Shown here one piece after another: positions 9,101 through 16,360 of a stretch of DNA of 64,000 nucleotides. The stretch spans positions 96,491 through 160,490 of the forward strand of contig NZ_KB890739.1 in the NCBI RefSeq assembly GCF_000373245.1. The letters run 5' to 3'. The stretch is from Echinicola pacifica DSM 19836 (GTDB lineage: Bacteria > Bacteroidota > Bacteroidia > Cytophagales > Cyclobacteriaceae). The position numbers and the translations under genes are program-made. The notes under the pieces are model-generated. The model worked only from the letters and a program-made list of their open reading frames with translations, had not been told where the DNA came from and made no database searches. Each line of letters opens with the position of its first letter. The stretch's first letter is position 1.

Positions 9101-10021
9101 ATGAAACGTTTTATATTATTCGTCATTTTTTCCTTTGGGGCGTATTTGCCGCTTTTTTCGCAGCACTATAAAATTCCTGAAGGGGTGGAGCGAATTGTGT
9201 TCCTGGGGAATAGTATTAGTTATCAAGGAACTTATATTGAGTATATCGAAACCTTCCTGCGGCTGAAATATCCTGAGAGAGAATTTACTTTTATCAATGT
9301 GGGTTTACCAAGCGAGACGGTTTCGGGTCTTTCGGAGCCCAATCATGCCGGTGGTGATTTCCCAAGGCCGGATCTCCATGAGAGATTAAACCGAGTACTA
9401 GCTCTCACCCAGCCGGATATGGTGTTTTCTTGTTATGGGATGAATGATGGGATTTATTTGCCATTTGATACCGAGCGCTTTAACAAATATCAGGAGGGCA
9501 TTGACTGGCTGGATGAGCAGGTAAAAGCCTCTGGAGCCAATATTGTGCATATTACTCCACCTATCTATGATGAACGAAAGGGCGCCGCCTATGCCAATGT
9601 ATTGGATATTTATTCTGATTGGCTGCTTAGTAAGCGCTATACCGATCAGTGGGAGGTGATCGATTTGCATTGGCCGATGAGGAAGAGTCTGGAAGATCAG
9701 CGGCTGGAGGATTCCACCTTTGCATTTGCAAAAGATGGGGTGCATCCCGATGCCGCCGGCCACTTCCTAATGGCCAGAGAGATCCTCCTTTCCTTAGGGG
9801 AGTCGGATTTGCAGGGCAGGAAGGATTGGCAGGAGGTTATAGACAGTTTTGAGAATGGGGAGCAGCTATTTATGCTGGTGGAGCAGCAGCAAAAGATGAT
9901 GAAAGATGCCTGGCTGAGCTATATCGGGCACCTAAGGCCAAGGATGAATACAGGGCTTCCAATGGAAGAGGCTATGAAAAATTATGAGCAATTCAAGCTT
10001 GAAGTCGGGAAGATCCAATAA
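9101..10021 (+). CDS. SGNH/GDSL-family hydrolase, secreted
   Basis: 306 residues with a signal peptide (MKRFILFVIF...LFSQ). SGNH blocks are present: block I FLGNSIS with nucleophile S38 (GNS replaces the commoner GDS), block II glycine in NVGLPSE, block III GMND (113-116), and block V DGVHPDAAGH (D212, H215). Such enzymes are esterases or carbohydrate deacetylases; the substrate is not readable. It should be periplasmic or extracellular. The C-terminal 70 residues are helical, typical of versions found beside carbohydrate or large cytochrome genes. The next gene converges on it. Confidence 0.85.
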   Translation: MKRFILFVIFSFGAYLPLFSQHYKIPEGVERIVFLGNSISYQGTYIEYIETFLRLKYPEREFTFINVGLPSETVSGLSEPNHAGGDFPRPDLHERLNRVLALTQPDMVFSCYGMNDGIYLPFDTERFNKYQEGIDWLDEQVKASGANIVHITPPIYDERKGAAYANVLDIYSDWLLSKRYTDQWEVIDLHWPMRKSLEDQRLEDSTFAFAKDGVHPDAAGHFLMAREILLSLGESDLQGRKDWQEVIDSFENGEQLFMLVEQQQKMMKDAWLSYIGHLRPRMNTGLPMEEAMKNYEQFKLEVGKIQ

Positions 10022-10038
10022 ATATATACTTCTATTGC

Positions 10039-10058
10039 TTTTGCGCCATGGCGCAAAA
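10039..10058. repeat. 20-bp perfect palindrome between convergent genes
   Basis: TTTTGCGCCATGGCGCAAAA reads the same on both strands. It sits 18 bp after the SGNH hydrolase stop and 67 bp beyond the moeA stop. It may act as a bidirectional termination hairpin, though the loop would be tight and the T run is weak on each strand. Confidence 0.5.
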
Positions 10059-10124
10059 AAACCTTATGGAGGATTATGATAGGCCTTTTGCCAGTTTAGT
10101 GATTATGGGTTTCGAGGATTTGAT

Positions 10125-11312
10125 TTATTTCAAGGCTAGGAAATCAACTTTTTCTCCCGGCATATAATCAGTTCCCCTGGCTGGTAATAATACGAAACCC
10201 TCGGTCTGTGCAAGGCTAAATAGATCACCTGACCCATTATGGTTGAGGGCTTTTGCAGCTCCTGATTTGGGATCTAGCCGTACCGACACGAACAGGGCGA
10301 GTGCCGGATTGGAAGGGATACTTTGGGCCAGTTCCACCCTGGATAATGCCATATCTTTCCCTAAGGAAGCATATAGCCATTGCTGGAAATAGTAGAAATG
10401 GTTGACATAGGTCGATACGGGATTGCCCGGATAAGCAAACACCTTAGTGTTTAAGCTTTGATGTGCCCCAAACCAAAATGGTTTTCCGGGACGCTGAGCC
10501 ACTCTATGGAAGATCTTTTTCACTCCCAGCTCATGCAGAATCTCAGGTATATGGTCAAATTTCCCTTTGGAAACACCGCCGCTCAGCAGTAACACGTCAA
10601 ATTCCTCTAGCAGTGCAGCAAGTGACTGCCGTAAGGCTTCCTTATCATCATTTATATGGTATAATTTACCTGTGATGCCCTCTTCCATCAGCCCCGCCCA
10701 AAGCGTATAAGCGTTGGACTTTCGGATTTGATGGGCTTGTGGCTCCTGATCCACCTCCACCAGCTCGTCGCCTGTGGAGATGATGGCGACTTTTGGTAGC
10801 TTAGCCACAGAAACAGTGCTTTTGCCTACAGTCGCTAATAGGCCGATGTCAGCAGCAGTGATTTTCTTGCCTTTGGATAAGATCAACTCCCCTTTTTTAG
10901 AATCACTACCCTTATAATGAATGAAGCGCTTCGCCAGCTTGGCGGCTTGTATATAGGCTCTTCCCTCCTTAATTTCCACCTCTTCATAAGGGATTATGGT
11001 GTCCGCCTGATGCGGCAATATCGCCCCCGTCATGATCTCGAGGCAATAGGTCTCCTCCTGAAGGCTTAGTTGCGGAGAGCCCGCTGCCTGTATTCCCTGT
11101 ACCTTATAGCTTGCTGCAGGAGGCTCATCCAGATCCTTATGCTGAATGGCGATTCCATCCATCATCACCCGATCAAAAGGAGGAGCATCTCGATCTGTGA
11201 AAATGTCCTCCGCTAGGAAGCGGCCTTTTGCTTCCAGAAGGGATATTTTCTCTGTACCATACGTGCTGCGTTGCTTTAGCACCTGCTGTAGCGCTTCGTG
11301 GATGGGGATCAT
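10125..11312 (-). CDS. moeA: Molybdopterin molybdotransferase MoeA
   Basis: 395 residues. The N-terminus is typical (IPIHEALQQVLKQ), with APPFDRVMMDGIAI (about 44-57) and the MPT-binding TGDELVEVD (about 175-184) followed by LLSGGVSKGKFD. MoeA inserts molybdate into adenylylated molybdopterin to finish the molybdenum cofactor. It is the last gene of the moaD-to-moeA unit, 196 bp beyond moeB. That gap has no gene I can support, so transcription probably continues across it. The cofactor would serve the nitrate reductase encoded further right. Confidence 0.95.
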   Translation of the reverse strand: MIPIHEALQQVLKQRSTYGTEKISLLEAKGRFLAEDIFTDRDAPPFDRVMMDGIAIQHKDLDEPPAASYKVQGIQAAGSPQLSLQEETYCLEIMTGAILPHQADTIIPYEEVEIKEGRAYIQAAKLAKRFIHYKGSDSKKGELILSKGKKITAADIGLLATVGKSTVSVAKLPKVAIISTGDELVEVDQEPQAHQIRKSNAYTLWAGLMEEGITGKLYHINDDKEALRQSLAALLEEFDVLLLSGGVSKGKFDHIPEILHELGVKKIFHRVAQRPGKPFWFGAHQSLNTKVFAYPGNPVSTYVNHFYYFQQWLYASLGKDMALSRVELAQSIPSNPALALFVSVRLDPKSGAAKALNHNGSGDLFSLAQTEGFVLLPARGTDYMPGEKVDFLALK

Positions 11313-11508
11313 GGGTAGTTTGATTTTATGAATAAAGGTTCAAAATCACCTTTTTTTTGGTGTATTAAAAGAAGTGAAGTAGTGAAATGAGTTTTTTATA
11401 TCGAATAAAATGGTTTGCGATATCTCTTGGTAAGCGAGATTTAAGAGGCAGGAGTGGCCTGTTTGGCCTTCCGACCGATTTATAATGGCTTTTGAGGAAC
11501 TGGTAAGT

Positions 11509-12588
11509 TTAGTTATTAATGTTGTGAAGTGCTGCCATTCCATCAGAGATACTATAAAGTTTGGTGTTTGGAAGTTCGGTTTGTAGAATTTGGGCGGCTT
11601 GGAGGCTTCTTTTACCTGATTGGCAGATGAGATATACGGGTAGCTCTGCATTAATTTCCTGCATGCGTTCAGTAAGTTGCTGTAAAGGGATGTTTTTGGC
11701 CGATGGAAGGGAATGTTGATAAAATTCCTCCTGGCTTCTTACATCTATTAGCTGCAGCGCTTCACTATTGGAGAGCTTTTCCAGGAGATGCTGCACGGTC
11801 TGCTTCTCAATAGGGCTGCTGAGCTCACATTCCCCTTGTCCATAGGTAGTTTTTAGACTAGTGATTACGTGATTTTCGGGGAAATTGGGAACGCCAATCT
11901 TAAGATGAGTCTGTGCTAGGCTGTCGATGATGAGTAGTTTTCCGCTTAGGACTTCTCCTATTCCGCTGATGATTTTTACGGCTTCGATAGCTTGGTAGGT
12001 TCCTATCAGTCCTGGCAAAACTCCCAACACCCCATTTTCATCGCAGTTGGCGATGGCGGAATGGTCGGTGGATTCGGGGAATAAGCAGCGGTAAGTGGGG
12101 CCGCCATGGAAATTGAGTACGCTTACCTGCCCTTCAAATCCGTGCAGAGCGCCATAGATAAAGGGTTTGCCAAGGATGACACAGGCATCATTGACCAGGT
12201 ATCGTGTGCCAAAATTATCAGAAGCATCGATCACCAGATCATGAGATTCTATGACTTTTAGAGCATTTCTGGGAAGCAAATATTCCCGGATATTGGTCAA
12301 ATTGGTGCCTGGGTTCTGCTTTGAGAGCCGCTTGATCAGGCAGTCTGTTTTATATTGGCCTATATCAGCAGGCGTGAAGAGGCTTTGGCGGGCCAAGTTG
12401 CTTTCTTCCACCCGGTCAGCATCCATCAGGGAGATCTGACCTATCCCCATCGCATTGAGGTATTGAGCCACGGGAGTGCCTAATCCTCCAGCGCCGATGA
12501 TCAGGATACGGGCGGCGGCTAGTTTTTCTTGTCCCTCTGTCCCAAAACCTTTTAATTTAATTTGCTTTGAATACCGGCTGAGATTCAT
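11509..12588 (-). CDS. moeB: MoeB/ThiF-type adenylyltransferase with C-terminal rhodanese domain
   Basis: 359 residues. The N-terminal ThiF/E1 domain has the nucleotide loop GAGGLG (32-37), DADRVEESNLARQ and DASDNF. The C-terminal rhodanese domain (about 275-359) has an active-site loop ICQSGKRS with C322. The protein should adenylate the MoaD C-terminal glycine and supply sulfur to it as thiocarboxylate. The two zinc-binding Cys pairs of E. coli MoeB are not both kept: only C168 remains of the first (TYRC) and the second is absent. The start overlaps the mobA stop by four bases. Confidence 0.92.
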   Translation of the reverse strand: MNLSRYSKQIKLKGFGTEGQEKLAAARILIIGAGGLGTPVAQYLNAMGIGQISLMDADRVEESNLARQSLFTPADIGQYKTDCLIKRLSKQNPGTNLTNIREYLLPRNALKVIESHDLVIDASDNFGTRYLVNDACVILGKPFIYGALHGFEGQVSVLNFHGGPTYRCLFPESTDHSAIANCDENGVLGVLPGLIGTYQAIEAVKIISGIGEVLSGKLLIIDSLAQTHLKIGVPNFPENHVITSLKTTYGQGECELSSPIEKQTVQHLLEKLSNSEALQLIDVRSQEEFYQHSLPSAKNIPLQQLTERMQEINAELPVYLICQSGKRSLQAAQILQTELPNTKLYSISDGMAALHNINN

Positions 12589-13184
12589 TTCCCTTCTTCG
12601 ATTCTTGATTTTGCGAGTTCGTAATCCTCAGGATAGTTGGCGTTGAATAGCTCAAGGTCATTTTCCGGATAGATCAACTGAATGTCTGCGTTCATCAAGA
12701 ATTTTCTAGGGCAGCTTTTTCCAGATTCGATCATAAACTTTTCCGCTTCCTGAAGTCCCTTGGGTTCCCAGATGCCTATGAGTGGCTCAGGCAATTTACT
12801 TTCATGCGTAGCATAGACGGTAGCGGCCTTTTGGGATTGTCTTTGCTTGACGAGTGCCTGAAGGCTCTCCTCATGAATGTGAGGTAAGTCCACCGCGACT
12901 ATGAGCCAGGCCTTATCAGGATGAGCATGATGTGCAGACAAAATGCCATTTAGTGGACCTCCATAGAGGTCTTCATCCATAATATAGTCCATTCCGGACT
13001 GGATGACACTTTGCTGGTCTTGTCGGCAGCTGATATAGGTCTGTGGACAAAGCTCCTTTAACGTATAATAGAGATAAGACCGATGGTTGGTCCGGTAATA
13101 TTGCAGTTCTCCCTTGTCTTGGCCCATTCGGCTGCTCTGGCCGCCAGCCAGCACCAAGCCATATAGATCATCTGTTGAATACAT
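12585..13184 (-). CDS. mobA: Molybdenum cofactor guanylyltransferase MobA
   Basis: 199 residues. The nucleotidyltransferase signature GLVLAGGQSSRMGQDKG lies at about 9-25. VDLPHI (metal/GTP site) and the C-terminal half fit MobA. It converts Mo-MPT to the MGD form used by DMSO-reductase-type enzymes such as the NasA-like nitrate reductase in this window. The start lies 17 bp inside moaC and the stop overlaps moeB by four bases, showing tight coupling. Confidence 0.92.
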   Translation of the reverse strand: MYSTDDLYGLVLAGGQSSRMGQDKGELQYYRTNHRSYLYYTLKELCPQTYISCRQDQQSVIQSGMDYIMDEDLYGGPLNGILSAHHAHPDKAWLIVAVDLPHIHEESLQALVKQRQSQKAATVYATHESKLPEPLIGIWEPKGLQEAEKFMIESGKSCPRKFLMNADIQLIYPENDLELFNANYPEDYELAKSRIEEGK

Positions 13185-13641
13185 TTTTACCTCCTTCTTT
13201 TGCCATTAGTTTTGTTTCTGAAATGATAATATCATGAGAGAGGGCCTTGCACATATCGTACACAGTCAATGCCGCCACGCTTGCGGCGGTCAGCGCCTCC
13301 ATTTCCACTCCTGTTTTGCCCTCACATTTTACTGAGGCGGTGAGGATAAGACGATTGTCTCCTGGGATGATTTCCAGGTTTATCTTGCTCAGCGCCAGCG
13401 GGTGGCAAAGCGGAATCAGGTCGGAAGTGCGCTTTGCAGCCATGGTCCCGGCGATGATGGCTGTCTGCAAAATACTGCCTTTTTTGCCTAGGAAATTATC
13501 GCTGGCCAATGTCGCAAAAACCTCTTCAGGAAATACAACGATAGATTGGGCCGTTGCGGTGCGAATGGTGATGGTTTTTTCGGAAACATCTACCATTCTG
13601 GCATTGCCGTCCTGATCTACATGTGATAGTTTGTGGGCCAT
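13168..13641 (-). CDS. moaC: Cyclic pyranopterin monophosphate synthase MoaC
   Basis: 157 residues. The whole length matches MoaC: LSHVDQDGNARMVDVSEK at the N-terminus, IPLCHPLALSK in the centre, and GKTGVEMEALTAASVAALTVYDM near the end with the active-site K and D region. It works with MoaA to form cyclic pyranopterin monophosphate from GTP. Its stop is overlapped by mobA and its start is two bases from the moaA stop. Confidence 0.96.
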   Translation of the reverse strand: MAHKLSHVDQDGNARMVDVSEKTITIRTATAQSIVVFPEEVFATLASDNFLGKKGSILQTAIIAGTMAAKRTSDLIPLCHPLALSKINLEIIPGDNRLILTASVKCEGKTGVEMEALTAASVAALTVYDMCKALSHDIIISETKLMAKEGGKNVFNR

Positions 13642-13642
13642 A

Positions 13643-14620
13643 TTATCCTCCTATTAAAGTCATCGATTTTTTGGTGATATTTTGGTTCTCTGCCTCAAAC
13701 CCATCCTTAGCCCGGATTTTCATCGCTGCGATGATGCTGAACTGAAGTCCGCTGAGGCTCGCATGATTACGTATCATGGGCATTAGATTGATGGTGTCTG
13801 CGGAATAGAGGCAGGTTTGCATCTCGCCTTTGGCGCTTACCCGTACCCGATTGCAGGTGCCGCAGAAGGTCCTGGAATAAGAGGCGATCACCCCAAAGCT
13901 CCCCGCTGAGCCCGGTACTCTATAGTTGATAGAGGTCGAACTTGCAGGGACAGGAAGCCTCTCCAAGGGTCCAAAGTGGGCCTTGATATGCTCTGTGATG
14001 CGAATATAATCCCAGGAAATGGGCTGTACTCCTGTGGTCTGACCGTTAAAGGGCATTTCCTCCAGAAAACGAACCGTAACTTTATGCTTTCGTGCAAATT
14101 CCACCATAGGGATGATATCATCCGTGTTTGTATCGTCCATGACCACACAGTTAAATTTCACATCAAAGCCCTTATCGATCATCATCATGATATTCTCCAT
14201 GACCAATTTATAGTGCTTGCGGCGGGTAATCTGGTTAAAGCGATCTTCGTCGAGGCTATCGATGCTGACATTAATCTTAGTGATACCAAGACGCTTTAAG
14301 TGATCTATATGTGGAGCAATCAAGGTGGCATTGGTGGTGATGGAGATCTCTTTTAAGTCTTCGATGTTCGCTAGTTTTTCCAAAAAATCCATCAGTCCCT
14401 TACGGACAAAAGGCTCCCCTCCGGTAATTCTGATCTTGTCCACACCAAGGTCTATGAAAGCCTGAGCCATCCTTAGAAGTTCATCCCAGGTCAGTAGCTC
14501 ATGCTTATGGGCAAATACCACTCCCTCTGCCGGCATACAATACTGACACCGCAGGTTGCAATTGTCGGTGACAGCCAGCCGAAGGTAGTTGATTGGTCTT
14601 CCATGATTGTCGATTAGCAT
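13643..14620 (-). CDS. moaA: GTP 3',8-cyclase MoaA (radical SAM)
   Basis: 325 residues from the ATG at 14620. The radical-SAM cluster motif CX3CX2C is C21, C25, C28 (NCNLRCQYC). The second iron-sulfur cluster motif near the C-terminus is CGTCNRVRVSAKGEMQTC. The chain ends in Gly-Gly, which is needed for MoaA activity. I prefer the ATG at 14620 because AAGGAA sits about 5 bases upstream and it gives the standard LIDNHGRPINYLRL start. A longer version from 14647 would overlap moaE. It carries out the first committed step of molybdenum cofactor synthesis. Confidence 0.96.
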   Translation of the reverse strand: MLIDNHGRPINYLRLAVTDNCNLRCQYCMPAEGVVFAHKHELLTWDELLRMAQAFIDLGVDKIRITGGEPFVRKGLMDFLEKLANIEDLKEISITTNATLIAPHIDHLKRLGITKINVSIDSLDEDRFNQITRRKHYKLVMENIMMMIDKGFDVKFNCVVMDDTNTDDIIPMVEFARKHKVTVRFLEEMPFNGQTTGVQPISWDYIRITEHIKAHFGPLERLPVPASSTSINYRVPGSAGSFGVIASYSRTFCGTCNRVRVSAKGEMQTCLYSADTINLMPMIRNHASLSGLQFSIIAAMKIRAKDGFEAENQNITKKSMTLIGG

Positions 14621-14633
14621 AAAATTCCTTGAT

Positions 14634-15050
14634 TTAGGGATGTGCATTTATCCAGGTACTGTGGTCCTGGTAAGTTTCTTTTTTCCAGATAGGAACCACT
14701 TCCTTTAGTCGATCGATTAGGTATCGACTAGCCTCGAAGGCTTCTGCCCGATGGACGGAGGCTGTGCCTATGAATACCACGGGATCGGTGATCTGCTTCA
14801 GGCCTTTGGCATGTATCATCACTAGCCGATGGATGTCCCACCTGGCCGCTGCTTCCTCAGCAAGCTCCTGCATTTTCAGTAAAGCCATCTTTTCGTAAGT
14901 TTCGAAAAATAAATGGCTTACTTCTTTACTATTATTCAAATCCCTTACGGTGCCTATAAAGGTGCATATCCCCCCACATTGTGGGTGAATTAAGGATTGA
15001 TGCGCCGCTCCAAGGTCTATTACTTCTTCTATTTTGATAATACTATCCAT
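14634..15050 (-). CDS. moaE: Molybdopterin synthase catalytic subunit MoaE
   Basis: 138 residues. GGICTFIGTVRD near the N-terminus, HRAEAFEASRYLIDRLK, and the catalytic lysine motif PIWKKE (about 120-125) identify MoaE. With MoaD it forms molybdopterin synthase, which puts the two dithiolene sulfurs onto precursor Z. It lies 12 bp after moaD. Confidence 0.95.
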   Translation of the reverse strand: MDSIIKIEEVIDLGAAHQSLIHPQCGGICTFIGTVRDLNNSKEVSHLFFETYEKMALLKMQELAEEAAARWDIHRLVMIHAKGLKQITDPVVFIGTASVHRAEAFEASRYLIDRLKEVVPIWKKETYQDHSTWINAHP

Positions 15051-15062
15051 ATATACTACGGC

Positions 15063-15302
15063 TCATCCCCCACTTACAGGGGGTATTAGTGCTACCTCAT
15101 CATGTTTGTTTACCATGGTGTCTTCACTAGCATAAAATAGATTTACGGAAATCGCCAGAGAAGGCAGATTGGTTAAATCCGGATACTTTGCATACAGTAA
15201 GCTTTTCAGATCCTTGACCTTCACAAAGGTCTCCTCCACAGGAAAATCAATCAACGAGCTGCCTGTAATATCCTTAGCCGCTCCAAATGCATGAATTTTC
15301 AT
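15063..15302 (-). CDS. moaD: Molybdopterin synthase sulfur carrier subunit MoaD
   Basis: 79 residues with a ubiquitin-like pattern, ending in the required Gly-Gly (PPVSGG). The C-terminal glycine is adenylated by MoeB and then thiocarboxylated. It is the first gene of the molybdenum cofactor operon, so its 350-bp upstream region should carry the operon promoter. That region contains a leader hairpin and the shared TACGTA operator. Confidence 0.92.
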   Translation of the reverse strand: MKIHAFGAAKDITGSSLIDFPVEETFVKVKDLKSLLYAKYPDLTNLPSLAISVNLFYASEDTMVNKHDEVALIPPVSGG

Positions 15303-15332
15303 AATTATAATATTTATGGTTTCCGTTAAGCA

Positions 15333-15365
15333 TTACGCAAAAAATGGCAGCATTTTTTGCGGTAA
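15333..15365 (-). promoter_or_regulatory. Leader hairpin upstream of moaD
   Basis: GCAAAAAATG (15337-15346) pairs perfectly with CATTTTTTGC (15351-15360) around GCAG. TTAC (15333-15336) and GTAA (15362-15365) extend the stem past one bulged G. It lies between the operator and the moaD start codon, so it is in the probable 5' leader. It may stabilise, attenuate, or pause the transcript. It does not look like the larger Moco riboswitch. Confidence 0.45.
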
Positions 15366-15398
15366 CGAGGCTGTAAGGTACACTAAATTTTTGAAACT

Positions 15399-15414
15399 TA
15401 CGTAAAAATACGTA
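15399..15414. promoter_or_regulatory. TACGTA-N4-TACGTA operator of the molybdenum cofactor operon
   Basis: TACGTAAAAATACGTA, 96 bp upstream of moaD. The identical 16-mer occurs between nirB and cobA, with a 15/16 copy upstream of narK. It can be read as two inverted heptamers spaced by two bases, as in NarL sites. I propose it as the binding site for the response regulator encoded at 15659-16339. The rest of 15303-15658 shows no gene. Confidence 0.72.
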
Positions 15415-15658
15415 GTTAATTTCATCTTCTTCCTCGGCTTAAGGTTAGGAAACAGTGGTAATTTAGGTAAAAATTATCAGCTGCCAATGGCCCTTGTTTT
15501 TATGGAGGATAACAAGTGGTTATGGGTGATGGGCAGGAGCGCGAACTACCTCCTCTACTTGCTTTAAAGGTGGGTATGACTTCATGCTAGCCCCGTTCAC
15601 TTCCTTGCCATCCAAAGCCTGGCCTGGTCGGAGTGAGCTTTTACCGGTGATTGGGCGA

Positions 15659-16339
15659 TTAGAGGCTTTCGATATGCTGCTTTAATCCTGGCTCGTCTTC
15701 GAGTTTTTTAAGTAATTCCACCACATTATTTACTTTTAATTTTTTCATAATATTAAAGCGGTGGGTCTCGATGGTACGAATGCTTTTGCCGAGTTGGTCG
15801 GCTATTTCCTTATTGCTGATTCCGTCTGATATCATTTTTAGGATCTGCTTTTCTCTTTTGGTGATATCATATTGGTTGGAGGAAAGGACTGTTTTTGGCG
15901 TTTTTGTTCCTTGATTATTGAGGTAGCTTTTGACGAGCACCTGGCTGATATCACCGCTGAAGTATTGACCACCTTGGTGGATGGTGCGGATGGCTTTCAT
16001 AAATTCTTCCTTGCTTGTATCTTTTAGCAAATAGCCCGATGCCCCGCTTTCGATGGATTGCAGGATATAGTCTTCATCATCATGCATGGACAATATGAGT
16101 GCTTTGATGCCTTGATCGAGAGAGTTAAGCTTTTTGGTAGCTTCCAGCCCGTTCATGACAGGCATGCGGATGTCAATAATCAGCAAGTCAGGTTTGACTT
16201 CTTGTACGACCTCAAGAGCTTCTTCTCCATTGGAAGCCTCGCCGATCACGGTGACTTCCCCTTCATTTTCTAATAGATTCTTGATGCCGCTTCTTACCAC
16301 CATATGGTCATCTGCCAAAACAACTTTTATTTTTTCCAT
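15659..16339 (-). CDS. NarL/FixJ-type response regulator, proposed regulator of nitrate assimilation
   Basis: 226 residues. The receiver domain (about 3-120) has acidic residues D10 and D11, phosphoacceptor D56 in IIDIRMP, and K106 in LLKD. The LuxR-type helix-turn-helix (about 157-215) has TKREKQILKMISDG, SNKEIADQL and RTIETHRFNIMKKL. It lies 21 bp after a NarX-like kinase, so the two form a two-component pair. It sits between that kinase and the molybdenum cofactor operon, whose promoter carries the TACGTA operator. The link to nitrate control is an inference from context, the kinase sensor type and operator geometry. Confidence 0.9.
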   Translation of the reverse strand: MEKIKVVLADDHMVVRSGIKNLLENEGEVTVIGEASNGEEALEVVQEVKPDLLIIDIRMPVMNGLEATKKLNSLDQGIKALILSMHDDEDYILQSIESGASGYLLKDTSKEEFMKAIRTIHQGGQYFSGDISQVLVKSYLNNQGTKTPKTVLSSNQYDITKREKQILKMISDGISNKEIADQLGKSIRTIETHRFNIMKKLKVNNVVELLKKLEDEPGLKQHIESL

Positions 16340-16360
16340 TACTTGAGTTTAATTTTGTGA

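Noticed and set aside
11346..11651. A minus-strand open frame overlapping the end of moeB
   Set aside because: It is out of frame with moeB, has no family-like motif, and its composition looks like a shadow of the rhodanese-coding region plus intergenic sequence.
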